Origin: Ceraceosorus guamensis
Taxonomy: Eukaryota; Basidiomycota; Exobasidiomycetes; Ceraceosorales; Ceraceosoraceae
DNA: 64,000 bases
NCBI RefSeq assembly: GCF_003144195.1
Contig: NW_020290009.1
Span: 306,060 to 370,059, forward strand
Direction of reading: 5' to 3'
Part shown: positions 43,820 through 56,761 of the stretch, in pieces
Layout: each line of letters opens with the position of its first letter
How positions within the stretch are numbered: the first letter of the stretch is position 1
Program-made: the position numbers and the translations under genes
The notes under the pieces: model-generated
Seen by the model: only the letters and a program-made list of their open reading frames with translations
Databases searched by the model: none
What the model was told of the DNA's origin: nothing

Positions 43820-46800
43820 ACTTTGTTTGGCGATCAGAGACGCAGCATCGATCAAGCGAGTGGGCGGCGCACGCGTGAATTTTTTACGAGCGTGGCATCG
43901 TCTATGAGCGGAAGTGCGTGCTGCTGGATGCGACGAAGCGGGTGGGAACGCTGTTCCTGCTGCGTTTCTACCGTGTTATACGGAAAAGATCGACTCCGAA
44001 GATGGTTTAAGAAGCTGGCGACAGGTAAAAAGGTGGTGAAGTCTTGCGTGAAGATGCGGAGAATGCGGAGCGGGTCGAGAAGCGTTGCACCCTCGAGCCG
44101 CTTCTTAATTGTACGACCTGAAATGAAAGGCAGCGGAGTCCGACTTGCGTTTGCGGAGTAGATGCCAAGTGCTCCAATTCGCAAACCTTCCAGCGAAGCG
44201 ATGGCGAAGGATGTGAAGGTGGACAAAGGGTAAGAGACTGAGCTGGTCAGTGAAAGCGAGGGTCTTGTAGATTGTGGTAAGGCGTGACGAATGGACAAGC
44301 GGAGTCTAGCTGGTGGTGAGACAACGGATGGTTTGACAAGCGCTGAAGCGGATGGCAGGTTGCGTTGCTATGCAGAGTGCTGCAGTCAACTAGGGCTGTA
44401 GTGAAGCAGGCCGGAAGCGCTGACGGGTGGGGGCAACGTTACGGAGCTACTACTACACTGCTGACGGTTGCCGGCAAATGGTACCTCGTACAGGACCCTG
44501 GTGCGTGGATCGCTCTCTCAGCTAAGTTAGCCGACGGTCAAAGGGTCGGGACAGTGCGAGTAGCAGCCGTAAGTGTAGGATTGCAGGTGCAGCGCAACGC
44601 AATGAGCGCGCTTCTGATGAGGTGCTGCACTGTATGGAAGCTGCCGAGCGAGCCCCGGCCTCTGCAGGAGAGACCCACTGGTGATATGTACACGCCCGCC
44701 TGGCACACTGTGCAGGCCAGAAGGGTGAGTGGAACAGCAGCAGCATGCAGCGACGAGTGATGCTGCCGATGCACGACACGCATCCCTGACAGGCCTACTT
44801 GCAGTGCGCCTGCAGTGTCACGATCTTGACCGGTGAAGGATTACCACTACTAGTAATCAGAATAACAATGCTCAAAAACTACTGTACACCCTATACCGGT
44901 GCTATGTACTCTATGTACCACTCACGACTGGACGCACACGCACGCTCACACGCACTCTGCACTACGGAGCGGCCGTTCCTCATGCACGAACGCATGCGAG
45001 GTTGGGCCGCTATCAATGAAACGGTAACGGTCCTTCTTCGGCAAGCGGCAACGGCGTGCCTCGTCTGTGAATGAATGGCCTAGGCTCAACGTCCAGCCGG
45101 CTCCCGTTGGGCAGGTACGGTACACCTGCAGATTGTCGTCTTTGCACATTCACATTCACATTGGTGCCGACGTTGTCTGGGGAGCGCCGGGGCGGAACCT
45201 CTTCAAAACGGAAGTACAATTTCCGTGTCGCGCTTCTGACTTGGGCTCTATGGCGCAAAGGGCAGTCCTGAGGTGGCATTGACCAGAGACGACGGATGTC
45301 ATCACACACCGACCCGAGCTCAGACTGAGGTAGAGAGGCGCAAAGACACTACGGCTGCGAGGGAGCGTCTCGGTTCGCCAAACCTGCTGGCAAGACTTGA
45401 AAGCTAGTGGTAGTAGTGACATACAGTCATTGAGTTCCCTCCTCTTCGTCCGGCAGTCCTTCAGGGAAAGATGCCAGACAAAGTCTCGTCACTCGCGTAT
45501 CACAACGATGCCGCTCGCACCATGAACGCCCTTGACTCGCGAATACCTCTGAAGCATAAGCAACTTCAGCGGAATCCCACGGCATCAGAGCGATCCCTAG
45601 TTTAAAATTGAGGGTCAGCGGAATTTCGCTTCGTGATACCGATTGGGAGTCAGCGGCATGAGATTTCACTTGCTTCGCGTTCTAGTGCCCGAACGAGTCG
45701 TGAGCGTGGTGTCATGCAAGGTGCGCAATCCTTCCCGATGGGAAACGACGCTGCTCGAGCCCGCGAAGTCGACGCTATACGAGCATTCACGTTTTTGGTC
45801 GACGGGCAGCACGCATCTATTTCCCTTGAGAAGCTCCTTCGTCTAGAATGGCATTCGACACTGGCACGCTAAATTTTCGGGCAACGATGTGAAAGCCAGC
45901 CAGAGCGTCGACGAGGGAGGGAAGATGGAGGCACCAAGTGCAGCCTTTGCAAGCGTGTGAGTATTGGGCGCGCCGCTTTTGGGCTGTACGACACGTTCCC
46001 GTGCCTGCTGCATCGAGTACCTAGCTACTGCAAGCTGCCGAAGGGTGCAGGTGAACATCAGTCCAAAGTTCAGTCCGAGTCCACGGCAGGCACTACTCCC
46101 GCTAAGGCATCTACTTCAGCGAGAACTCTTCACGGCACTCTTTAATCTTGCTTCCACTCTTTGCACCTCACGCCTTACCGATCCTCTGCCGCGGGACCGC
46201 GCAATTGCGCATCGTTCGAGGATCCATTGCAGTGCGAGTGATTGACGCCAGCAACCGGAGAGGCCTGCGTCGTCGATGAAGCTGGCTCTAGCGAGCTCAT
46301 AGACAGGTGCTCATGTGGTCTTGAATCTTGTGCACGGTCCAAACGAGTCCCAAGCTTTGCGTTCATCTCCGCATTGGACCGCGCAGCTCGATTTGACAGC
46401 TCTTCAGCTGCTAGTCAAGGCTCGCTCGACAAGCTGGGCAACAGGGACGCTTCCGCATCACAGGAACGCCAGCAGCACCTTCAGGCCAGACTCTTCGTAC
46501 TAATCGTTCGCAAATCACTAGTAGTACATGTAGTGTGTGAGCTCGGGATCGGACCTCACTGGGATGTCGCACTTGGTGGTGAGTGTGGCGCACGTGCTTG
46601 CCCACAAATTTCGAGCCGCCGAGACATCCAATCCTTGGTTGTGTACGTGACATGGCTGCGCTTTGAGCGTCTGCAGTCAAAAAGTCACGGTACAAAGCGC
46701 GGTCGCATTGAAGCTGCACTCGGGTGATGTACCCCGCATGATGGGTCGACGTGGGGCACAAACGCCGGTGCTGTTATCTGCTTGTTCTCAAGCCTCGATG

Positions 46801-47917
46801 AAGCCTTTGTGAGGCTTTCGAACGTCTCCTTGCCTATGATCGGAAAGGTGGGATCGCCGAACGCCCATACTCGTGACTCTGGAGAGTCACGTTGCGCACT
46901 CGCGTCGCGATCGTCGAGATCCACACTCTGCTTCCCCAGCAAGGAGAACGCTTCTTCCTCGTCCATCGCGAATCCGCGTGAAGGAGTCCGAAGTCGTGAC
47001 ATGCACAAACGCGCCTTGTTCAAAGCCCTTCACTGCCTCAAAGAAGCAGGGAAAAATGATTGGGGCGAGAAGCGGGTCTCGCAAATGCAGGAACCGGTCG
47101 CAAATTCAACTTCCGCTTCTTTCTCCTGAGCTCGATTTTACATCTCAGCTCGGACATCCGTGCGGCGTCCGATCTGCCCGACGACAACCCTCTCTTGCTG
47201 CTGCACGCTGGTCACGGGAATGCTCAATCAGAGGTGTCGCGAGGTATCTGAGACAAGTGCAATCAGGTATGAGATGCGAGGCGGCAAAGGCAGAGATATA
47301 TCCGTTGCGGATCCGGCTTAGAGTTGACCCGCGTCCGCGCAAGTCGTAAATTGTGGATGTAAGTGGGGTTGGGTCACGTAGTGAATACGCTGCGAAGCCC
47401 CGAATGCGGCAATCTCATGTCAAGGCAGCACGTGGAAGCCATCAGCAACATCGAAGAAGTGGCTCCACAAACAGACAAGAAGGTATGTACGGTAGTGATG
47501 TCGATGTGACTCTCGACTCAACACTCACGACTGCGTCTCGAAGGTACGTTGGCCGGACCGTGTCACGTGACTTCATTGCCCTTGCGCCGCGACTCGTTGG
47601 CCGCACGACCAGCACAGCAGCATGTACCCAGAGAAACGCGCTATCTCGCACCAGACCTCCACTCACGACTCGAGACCCGCACGCGCACAGCGATGATACT
47701 CTTCTGACTGAAGGAGACTTGGTTGCGCGCTGGTCAACCTCCATCGCCTAGCTCTCTTCCAAATCGTGAATGTGATCAAGAGGGAACAGATTCGATCCAC
47801 CATATTGTGACAGGCTATAAGCAGACTTGTTCTAGGAATCGCGCCACGCTTGAGCCTCGGTGCGGCTTTCAAGTGACACAAAATCGGAATTGCGACGGCT
47901 TAGCTCCTCCGAGCCTG
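43820..47917. other. Gene-poor region between receptor and nitrilase genes
   Basis: About 4.1 kb. A minus-strand open frame next to the receptor (43852-44298) lacks any domain and may be 5' leader. Elsewhere only short frames are seen. ACTCACGACT elements lie at 44920, 47523 and 47661. No tRNA or transposon remnant was recognised. Confidence 0.45.
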
Positions 47918-49459
47918 ATGATTATCATCAGTCGGCCAATTACGACTCAGACTGCTCTACGTTCGGCTGCGCTGAAAGCTCAGCCTGCGCCCCTCCTTGC
48001 CCGCATCGCGAGACAACGGTCAGTCCCAATAAGCTACCAGTGCCAAGAGTATTCCAGCCTTCGCGCCATGTCCACCGCGACTTTTTCTCACGCTCCTCAA
48101 GCGCGCATCCGGAAGCCTATCAACGCAGCGCTCTTCCAGCTCTCCGTCACAGCCAACAAAGCCCACAATTTGGCGCAAGGCCGATCGAAAGTTCTTTCGT
48201 ACGTGTCTTCCAATCCAAGTGTCAACCTCATCGTCCTTCCAGAAATTTGGCAGTCCCTCTACGGCACGCAGCACTTTGCTACGTATGCCGAAGACTTTGG
48301 AGGTCTGTGGGGCAAGATCAAGGGTCAGACTAGCTCGAGCTCGCAACGTGCAGAGAGGAGCAAGAGGAGGTGGAGCATCGACAATGAGAACGGCGCGGGC
48401 GCAGTCGAGCTGGGTGAAGATTGCAAGAGCGAAAGCCTGGTGATGTTGAGCCGATTAGCAAAGGAAACGGGTTGCGTCGTCGTTGGTGGGAGCATACCGG
48501 AGAGGGAAGATGATAGGCTCTACAACACGGCAAGCGTCTTTGACGAGAAAGGTCAGATAGCAAACGTCCCTCTCTGCATCTTTCTTACCCCTTTGCTCAC
48601 ACTGCAGTCTAACGATCGTCTTCATCCGCCATACTTGCCCCGTTCTAGGCCGGATCATCTCGCTCTTCAGAAAGGTGCACCTGTTCGATATCGACGTGCC
48701 AGGCATGAAATTCCAAGAATCCTTGACGCTGTCGCCAGGCGATCAGGTGACTATGTTTGACTGCTGTGAGTGAGCATAGCTCTGGGCGAGTCCAGCGACA
48801 CATAGCTGATCAGCGACCGGTCTGTGCCCTCGACAGCGCTGGGAAGGTTCGGCCTGGCTATATGCTACGATATGCGGTTCCCGGAGCTGGCGCAGATCGC
48901 ATCGAGGGCCGGAGCATGCGGGATGATCTACCCGGGTGAGCTGCCCATCACGCCTCGACACCGAGAAGCGCTGCCCTCACAACTTTGCTCGCCGGCGCGT
49001 CCCCATTTCCTTGCACAATGACAGGCGCTTTCAACACTACCACAGGTCCTCGATCCTGGGAGCTTCTACTCCGTGCACGTGCAGCTGATAATCAGCTCTA
49101 CGTCCTAGGCTGCTCTCCTGCTCGTCCATCCGCTCGCGATCTAGAAGTAGAAAAGTATTACCCTGCGTGGGGTCATAGTACCGTCGTCGATCCCTGGGGC
49201 ACCGTCTTGGCCACGACCGACGAGACGGATAGCGTAGTGACGGCAAAATTGGAAAAGGAGATTGTGGAAGCTTGCAGGAAGGGTTTGCCTGTGAGCACTC
49301 AACGTGAGTTCTTTTGGTATGCCGCTGGAAACGAACCTGCGCTCAATTGACCAATGCGTCGCTCTGGTGTCTGTTCAATGTCCTTGAATAGGTCGCTTTG
49401 ATCTGTACGCTGACGTCTCGCGAGAGGGCCCCTCGGGCAAGGGCGAGGCGCCGCGATAA
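47918..49459 (+). CDS. NIT2: Nitrilase-family omega-amidase (Nit2-like), five exons
   Basis: C-N hydrolase of the nitrilase superfamily; the Nit2 branch hydrolyses alpha-ketoglutaramate and alpha-ketosuccinamate, while related Nit1 repairs deaminated glutathione. Exons: 47918-48551, 48649-48765, 48837-48935, 49025-49303, 49392-49459. The catalytic triad is visible: Glu in NLIVLPEIW, Lys in [13 protein letters not shown], and Cys in [12 protein letters not shown] (210 counted from the second start). The last intron restores the usual end [13 protein letters not shown]. The donor of intron 1 (GTCAGA) is weak but required by frame. Two in-frame starts exist: ATG 47918 adds 50 residues rich in Arg, Ala and Ser like a mitochondrial presequence (398 residues), and ATG 48068 (MSTATF) gives 348 residues. 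Nit2 is favoured over Nit1 but not certain. Confidence 0.9.
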
Positions 49460-50127
49460 ATGCGATGTGTTCCCTCTTGCAAGTGGGAAGCTATCTTTTT
49501 ATTTTGCGATGCAACCTTCTCCTGGATCCGCTACATCACCAAATTTGTACGCGCAGCGAGACACGGTTTGAGATATATCATTGATAAATGCGTTTGAAGA
49601 GGAGCATCTGCGAGCTCTCTTCGTGGCCTTGAAGTCGCCACTTGTGACTTGCTGACGCCGTTGATGATGCTCTTGAATGAGAGGCGATGTGTGATGCGTT
49701 TCGTCGCGTGACAATGATGAGTAGATTTGATATAGCTGAGACATGTTGTGCGGTTCTAGAAGCTTTGAGTCGAGATACTTGAGAGATTGAACGGTCACAT
49801 GCTTGAGAACAGAGACGAGAACTTCGGAGACGGTTTGCGAGTCATTTTGATTTGAAAAGATTCTGACGAGCTGAATGCCGGGGCTAAAGGAATCACGTGA
49901 ATAGGAAAGGATCGAAAGGGACGTATACGCGCCTTGCAAGATCAAAGCGAGAGTCGGGAGTTCTTGAGTCGGTGCTTAGCGGTGAAGGGTGCGCCAGGAT
50001 CTTTCTGATGGCCAAGCTCAAGGCACCATACGCTCAGTCGAGCGCTAGCCTCAATTTAGGCTCGGATCGCCATAGAGGCGCAGTGGTGGAACGAACGCGA
50101 TTGCAACCCGTTGGCGAGTTGGGCTAT
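49460..50127. other. Intergenic region
   Basis: Relatively AT-rich. A minus-strand frame of 148 codons (49499-49945) shows no signal peptide, domain or family and is not accepted as a gene. Confidence 0.45.
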
Positions 50128-51621
50128 TCAAGGTGACGGAGCGTAGGTCAGTACATTGGGCACTAGGGATGCGGTGATCAATAGACTGCTATCTCTTACC
50201 TGTTCCGGTGGGTCAGTCTCCGTTCGTGTTGCTGCAGCCGCCGCTTTGGATTCAGGGGGTAGTGGACAGACAGGTAGCGGCGCTCCAAAGCGACTGCGAC
50301 TGGGCAGAGGCGCAATGGCTCGTCGTTGGCCCTGCCAAGCCGCTACTTGTCTCGCCACGGAGCGATCAAGCATCAATGCACGCCAGAGGGAGGCGGCAAA
50401 GTTTGGAAGAATCTGCTTGATTCTAGAGGGCATGCGCTGGAATGAAGCTTCGACGCCAGCCACGGTCGTTGCCAGGCCAACATTACCCAGAGGCTTGCAC
50501 AACGCCATGAACTTCTTGACGTGAGCAGGGAGGTGACCGCTGGTCCAGACCGCATCACCACGTCTGGCCGATATGCTGCCGTGCCTGCGGGTGAATTTCT
50601 CGGCCAAGTGACTGATCCATAAGAAACAGACTGGTTTGAGATAGCTTTCCTCCCGGACATTGTTGTTCCGCTGATTGGGGCCCGGAACAGCGTTCTCCGT
50701 GTCGGGAGGCCGATATTCCGGCCTGCGTGCTGCGAGATAGCGCTGCACTCGGGGAGGCAGACCTTCGATCCACCTTTTTATGGCCGAGAGCCCGATACTT
50801 GGCGGGAGTGGCGTCGGAACGGGAGGTGCAGATGACTTTACCGGAACGCCAAACTGACTAGCAATGCGCACTGGCCTAGGCACGAACGTTAAGGCAACTT
50901 GAACAGCCTGAGCCATAATTGTGACATTGGATGGGGGACACGTCGCCCTCGGTCCGTAGTCCTCGTCCATAGCAGCGTCCGACGCTCGCCTAGTTGGGAT
51001 GCGCAAGATGCGAGGGACCCAGAGCAAAGGGTCACCCAATTCCAGGGCCGCAAATTCAATGAGAGCCGTGATTGCGGGGCCACCGTCGATGACTGTGGTG
51101 GTCTCGCGAGGTTCCGCGTGACCTGCTGTGTGCGTGATGCGCGTCCGCCTCAAATTACGACCTTTTCGCCTTGCGACTGGGACATCCGGCACAGTGTTTG
51201 GGCCTAGGGATCCCTGTGGAATGTCTTCGCCGCGGTAAGCAGCTTCCAAAAGTCTGCGTCGTCGAGTTGCTGCATCCGGAATCATTCTTCCACCTTGCTC
51301 GAGGTGCACGAAGAGCGCGGTGCTTACCACGCCAATTTGAGTGGACCACAGGTCCCTGGGTACTGCTCGAGTCGAAGCGCGAAAAACAGCCGCATGGAGC
51401 AGCGTCTTGGCTCGGTCAAAGCTTATAGCGCCTCCCATGTACGCGCTATGGTACTTGGCCAGCTCTCTTGACAAGAAGCGGTCAGGCACGACCTGGCTGT
51501 AGTCAGTCCTTTCAGCTACAGGAGCAGCAGTGGGTCTGTTGTGTGGACTAGAAGCGTTCGCCGGTGGTGTTGCTGTCCCTACGATGATATCAGGGTCCTG
51601 CGCGCCTTGCTGTTGCCGCAT
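50128..51621 (-). CDS. Unrecognised 497-residue protein, single exon
   Basis: Uninterrupted frame from the ATG at 51621. No known family recognised. There is no signal peptide and no transmembrane helix. The N-terminal 40 residues are Pro/Ala-rich. A helical Arg-rich block follows (DRFLSRELAKYHSAYMGGAI and DAATRRRRLLEAAYRGEDIP). The middle and C-terminal parts have alternating basic and hydrophobic helices (IKRWIEGLPPRVQRYLAARR, HLPAHVKKFMALCKPLGNVG, MPSRIKQILPNFAASLWRAL). The high Arg content suggests a nuclear or nucleic-acid-associated protein, but this is a guess. It ends just downstream of the makorin gene on the same strand, with six bases between the two coding regions. Confidence 0.6.
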   Translation of the reverse strand: MRQQQGAQDPDIIVGTATPPANASSPHNRPTAAPVAERTDYSQVVPDRFLSRELAKYHSAYMGGAISFDRAKTLLHAAVFRASTRAVPRDLWSTQIGVVSTALFVHLEQGGRMIPDAATRRRRLLEAAYRGEDIPQGSLGPNTVPDVPVARRKGRNLRRTRITHTAGHAEPRETTTVIDGGPAITALIEFAALELGDPLLWVPRILRIPTRRASDAAMDEDYGPRATCPPSNVTIMAQAVQVALTFVPRPVRIASQFGVPVKSSAPPVPTPLPPSIGLSAIKRWIEGLPPRVQRYLAARRPEYRPPDTENAVPGPNQRNNNVREESYLKPVCFLWISHLAEKFTRRHGSISARRGDAVWTSGHLPAHVKKFMALCKPLGNVGLATTVAGVEASFQRMPSRIKQILPNFAASLWRALMLDRSVARQVAAWQGQRRAIAPLPSRSRFGAPLPVCPLPPESKAAAAATRTETDPPEQVRDSSLLITASLVPNVLTYAPSP

Positions 51622-51627
51622 AGTCGC

Positions 51628-54004
51628 TCAAATCTCAGAAAGCGGCGTCATGGGACGGTCTATGAGACTGTCATGACTTACCGCAGAGGGAGATAGTTGT
51701 GCATCCGTGATCGCAGCCGTTGTGGCAGTGGACAATGGAGCGTCGACATCCATGGGTGTGGGCGCTTGAGTAGCAGATTCTGTCCCGACCGCACCGGCAC
51801 TAGAGTTGGTAGTGGACTCCAAGGTCGTCAATCTCCAGGATCCATCGTCTCCAATCGCTAAACGATCGCCGGCCGGATTGTCAGTTTCCATTGCTTCTGG
51901 GTCTACTGGGTCTACTGGGTCTACGGACGCGTCGCCTGCTGCCGTCACCGTAGAATCGGTGGCGGAGTCCAAGGTCGTCAATGCCCAGATTCCATCGTCT
52001 CCAATCGCTTCACGATTGCCGGCGGGAATATCAGTGCCCGTTGGTTCTGGATGTACAGACGCATCGCCCGCTGCCGTCGCACTAGTAGCGGCTGAGGCCT
52101 CAACTTGCGCAGGAATTGTCTCCTGAGGAGCACCGTCTCCCGCCTCGGCAGCGATGCTTTTCGAGAACGAGGAAGGCCCGACGACAACTTTGTAACGTTC
52201 ATAACCGTGTTTGCGCTCGTTGTTTTTGAGGCGTGGAGCGCCGACAATATTGTACCCAAGAGCTTGACGGATGCCCGAGCCCGGATCGAGCTCATGGGCA
52301 AATTGACATTGATCTGTCGGGCAGTAGAGCACAATGAGTCGACGTTTCGTGGGTGGCCTTGCCCAAGTATTGGAGCGGAGGGCGGAACTTACCACCGAAA
52401 GGACAATCCGGGCGGTCGAGCTTGTACTTGGCACGCGTCTTGCGCAACGTGCGCTGGAAGTGACGGCAGGTTGTGCGCGAGTGCTGCTCAAGCCAATTTG
52501 CGATGAACGCATCCTTCGCAGGTCCTGTACGTAGACGTTCCCTTGTCGGTATGCTATCGTGCAACGAATGGCGGAAGATTCGAAGGGTGCTAGTCAGGAA
52601 GATGAGCTTGGCGAGCGCATGCAGGTCTATCGACTCACATGTACCAGCAATCCTTCCGACAGAGAACGCACTTGTGTACGTTAGTGGCGACATTCGACTT
52701 TATATCCTTGCGTCCCTTGCTTTTCCTCCATGTCGTATAACATGGGACACAGGCAAAGTGGTCGCAGACCGGAGACATGGCTGCTACCTCGGGGAGCGGG
52801 TTCTGGCACATCAAGCACACTTCAGGCTCTTCGCTGGACTGATCTACCCTACTCTGAACGGCACTTGCTGGCCCGCTTCTGTGCTTGAAGGACCCAGATG
52901 CGGCTGCCGAAGCTTCGCCGATTGGTGATTGAGTCGTCGAGCCAGCGATGCCGTCGAGCTCCGTAGAAGCACAAGGAACGCCGCCGACGTTGTATGGATT
53001 CGTCTCTCTGCCTACTGAGCGCGGTTCTGACGGTGCTTCCGCATTGGCTTGTCCCATTGGTATTGCACCGTGAGTTGCCACGGCAGAAGTCGAGCTGGAG
53101 GCTTCCATGGCGACGACGTTTTGCGCGCCTGGGTGGACAGAACTGCCCTGTCCAGTGGTTTGATGCCTTGACGAGGTCGCAGGAAGAGAGTTTAGCGGCG
53201 CATCTTCATCGTCTGGAAGATCGTGACTGTACCAGCAGCCGCGACCACGTGCGCAATAGCTATGTGAAGCAAAAGAGCGGTAGCAGGCGATGAGAAACTC
53301 GCGATCGGGTCAGCCGCGTAAAGAAATGCTGCTTTCGAGGATGTCACTCACCCAGTGCGAAGCCATTTGCAGAGCGTATCGGCCGCACCCGCTGGTGCGT
53401 TTCTCTTCTTTCGTCGAGAGCTCGGCTTTGTGGCTGGAGCTGTTGCCGAAGAGGGCGCCGAAGTGTCGGGCACAGCATGCTCTGTGGCATTCAAGTTCGA
53501 TGGTGATTCTGACCCAGGTGGTGCGGCTTGCGTGGTGAGTGTGCTTAATGTCGCATCCAACGTGGACATTGCTGCTCGTGCAGAGCCAATCCCGGATATG
53601 GCTTGATGTCTCGATAAAGCTGCTCTGCCTCGGGTCGTACCCAAGGGTGCTATTGGCCTGAAAGTTGCTCCTTGCGCGTGGACTGTGCTTACTGAAGCGT
53701 GTGACCTTGATGATGCTGCTGCTCGGTCGGTGCTTGTGGGAACTGGCGGCTCTGATCCCGAACCTGATGGCCCCAAAATTTCCGATAGCAGATCTTCAAA
53801 GGAAGTAGTCGTTGCCCCAAATTGGTCATCCAACGATGGTGTCATGAATTCCGACAGGAACATGTCCATGTCCGACGGGGCCCGAGGCACTCTGGCCGCT
53901 AACGCGGTCGAAGTGCTGGTCGCCGCCGTCGACGTCGACACGGACACTGGCTCCTGCATCTCCGACTCGGCCGGAGATGAAGGAAGCAGTCCAGTGTCCG
54001 CCAT
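51628..54004 (-). CDS. Makorin-type E3 ubiquitin ligase (CCCH-RING-CCCH), four exons
   Basis: Predicted RNA-binding E3 ubiquitin ligase. Exons 54004-53352, 53259-52639, 52553-52393 and 52313-51628 give 706 residues. Both zinc fingers are assembled by splicing. The first CCCH spans intron 1: CKWLRTGYCARGRGCWYSH (Cys 212, 220, 226, His 230; C-x7-C-x5-C-x3-H). The C3HC4 RING follows at 366-418 (CLMC .. CDHFACVPC .. CVLC). A second CCCH spans intron 3 (Cys 454, 475, 481, His 485; CPFGDQCQFAH), with a longer first spacing than usual. This order is diagnostic of makorins. The N-terminal 200 residues are disordered and Ser/Thr/Ala-rich. The C-terminus is acidic with two imperfect tandem copies of a roughly 45-residue unit (AIGDDGIWALTTLDS and AIGDDGSWRLTTLES). 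Confidence 0.88.
51899..51924. repeat. 9-bp tandem repeat inside the makorin C-terminus
   Basis: Nearly three copies of GGGTCTACT, encoding Val-Asp-Pro repeats on the minus strand. It lies within the second acidic repeat unit of the protein and is in frame. Confidence 0.8.
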
Positions 54005-56761
54005 CTTGTAGGAAAATTCGAGTGCTATGATTGAGGGTGTTGATCATTCCTGTTTCCACTGCGAATGGCAAGCATCGAGTCAGACGAACGGCGAATGCGC
54101 GCGCTTTGGGGGTTGAAGCAGGGTTGGATGCACGATTCACTCACAACTTTGTTCGCTGAGTCCCCCACCGCGCCGAGCCCCACTGCTCCGAAGCGCTCGC
54201 CTTGACTGGATCCCCGGCCAATGTCAAAATGTCAAAGGTGATTATCCTACAAGATGGGAGGTAGAACAGGGTGATGGAGGTCGGAAGAGGAAAGGTTCTC
54301 GTCGAGATAGCGAGACTATATAGCCCTCCTCCACCAACCTCTACAATCAAGCGCCAGGAATGACAAGTGTTGGTTGCGCGCGCGTCCCTTAGCGCGCATG
54401 CATGCTGAGCGCAACCGTTGGGCTGAGCGCGCGCCAGCGCCATCCAAATTCAATCCCACGTGACCTCGGTCGGGTCGGTGAACCACGTGATTTATCAGTC
54501 GAGAGTATGCGATCGATCCATACTCCACGTGGGACTTGTCGCTCAAGAGCAGGATGAAGCATCTTGGATCCTGATCATGAATTCAATGATTCTATCACCG
54601 GCTCCGGCATCAATACAACGATGACTTGCTCAAGTATCTAGCTCGTTCTCTGCGTCTGTTCCGATGTTAGGCGAATCCCAAGCGCCAGCTTGTGCCATTT
54701 GCCCTCGGATGGTGACTCAAGTGATGTGAATCCTCGACTGCGTCCGTGCTCGCAGGAATCCCCGCTCTCCACAGGCAGCCACGCAACCCACATCCTTTGT
54801 CGCTGTCACTCAAAGTTTGCAAACATCAGCTACGACACACTCGTTGCCCTGTAGCACCTTCGACCAAGCAGCATCATCCTTTGCGAGCAGCGAACATGGT
54901 CGCGATTCTTGATATGTAGCGAGCCATCGGCAACACGTTAGACTCGAAACTCGGCATGGATTGGTCCGATGCTGCTGCTGCATGCTTTCACCCTCGCTCT
55001 TTGCTGTGCGTGCGGGCAAATCATGTGAATAAGGCGTGCTCGCTGAACTCACACTCGTGACTCAAAAGACTCATCATTCGAGATGGCGGAGCTCTGAGAC
55101 CTGGGCGGCCACCTCGTCGGGTATGCAAGCTGCAAGATTCGAGCTGCAGGTGCTGCAGCATTCTTCCACTCAGAATCACGAATGCTGTCATTCACGGTGA
55201 TTGACGATTGACCGTGCACGTTCCGCTTACGAGGTGGTCAAGGTTGGATTTTGAATGTGAACATGAATCGGATGAGGCGCGCGGTGTCCTGCACAGCCTC
55301 GCGACGAGACGTTCCGGCCCAGCTTGCTTTGACTTGACTTTTGAAAAGTGAGCAGACATTAGACATTCATGAAAGCTCAGGTGTGGGTGCTCCTTGACGT
55401 AGGCTGGCAACCTTCTATTCCCATTGACGACTGTGATTCAAAGTCGCAAACGTAGCAGGCTCAGGCTGGGTGTGGTGCTCGAGGGGTTTTGTCGTTGACA
55501 TCTTGTACGTTGTGTGCCTCTGTTGCTGCTCATTGCTGATGCGGCTGGTGAATCATGCAGATCATCACGTTGTGGCTTGGCGACGCGGGGCCACGCTTTC
55601 GAATGTCCGCGTGGTGCAACTTCTATAAGAGCGTGCACACCTGTCCAGGGGTCCTCCCACCGACGTTCGCTATGTGTCAGCCTGGAGAGGTCGATTCTGC
55701 AGCTACGACTTCGCTTGGAAGCTGAATCTGATGGATGATGCACGATGGACGTGCGGCATCGGCGGTGTGCTGCTGTGCTTATAATTGCTTCTGCTCCCAC
55801 GCGAGGCAAAATTGCTGCTAAAAAGCTGCACACGCGGGCAACGATATGGAACCGCGTGAGCCGCACCAGCACTTATTTAGCGTCTACGCCAATGGCCGTC
55901 CTCGTGCTGTGGTCGTCGTCGCGATCGAGTGCCCTCACTTGCCCGCAGGCTCGCACACTCCCGGCTGCAGTAATTGAAGCATCCAGGCGCGCTGCGATGT
56001 CTTGTTGAGGCGGTGGTCTGATTGATGAAAGCTTTGCGAGACAGAGTGCGCCGACGAGACCGGTGAGCGGTACGGTACACAACGTATATACAGTCACCAC
56101 AGCATGTATATATATGCGTACTTACACCAGACCCATCACGACCTCACAAGAAGGGCTTCTCACATCAATCATCATCGACCGCGCCAATCTGAATCAAGAG
56201 CGAACGATGTGTCTGCTTTCGGCGCCGCATCAGCAGCATTCAAGATCTTACAGTAACTCTTGATTGTGATTGTTAGCCCTCCTAAAGCAAAGTCTTGGCG
56301 TGCATTTGAGCATTGCTTCTCCCACATCACCCGTCGACGCGCCCGTGTCCCTCGCTCTCACGCGCGACACCGCTCTCCCACAGTCGCGAATCGCCAGCAG
56401 GAGCAATTCAAGATTGTGCGCCTTGCTCTTCCACCGGGCTGCTCGCTCGATCACGACTGATAGACTTGATACAAATCGTGAACAAGTTTGAAGTCATTTC
56501 CACGAGAGCACGGAACGGCTTAGCCGCATGCGCACCGGTACACTTTACCGGTACTATAGACCCATTACAATCGAGGCAGAGCTAGGATCTATTCAAGAAT
56601 AGTCAAACAAGTATAGCTGCTATAGCTGCGCAAGTGCGTCTCGTGCGATTTCTGCAGCACAGCCTTATTGCTTCTGCTGCTCCTGGCTAAGGCAGTCGCC
56701 GCTGGCACCTATTTTGTTGTGAACTGTTTAGCGAATTGTATTTCCGCGGGGGCACGGCGGC
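54005..56761. other. Intergenic region between makorin and the 1665-aa gene
   Basis: About 2.75 kb flanked by divergent genes, so it should hold both promoters. No gene recognised; many short frames on both strands lack features. TATA-like sequence occurs near 54311-54321. Confidence 0.45.

Noticed and set aside
43852-44298. Minus-strand open frame of 148 codons just upstream of the receptor gene
   Set aside because: No domain, no signal peptide and no clear splice into the receptor. GC-rich DNA gives many such frames by chance.
49499-49945. Minus-strand open frame of 148 codons between the nitrilase and the 497-aa gene
   Set aside because: No recognisable family, domain or signal peptide; composition looks non-coding.
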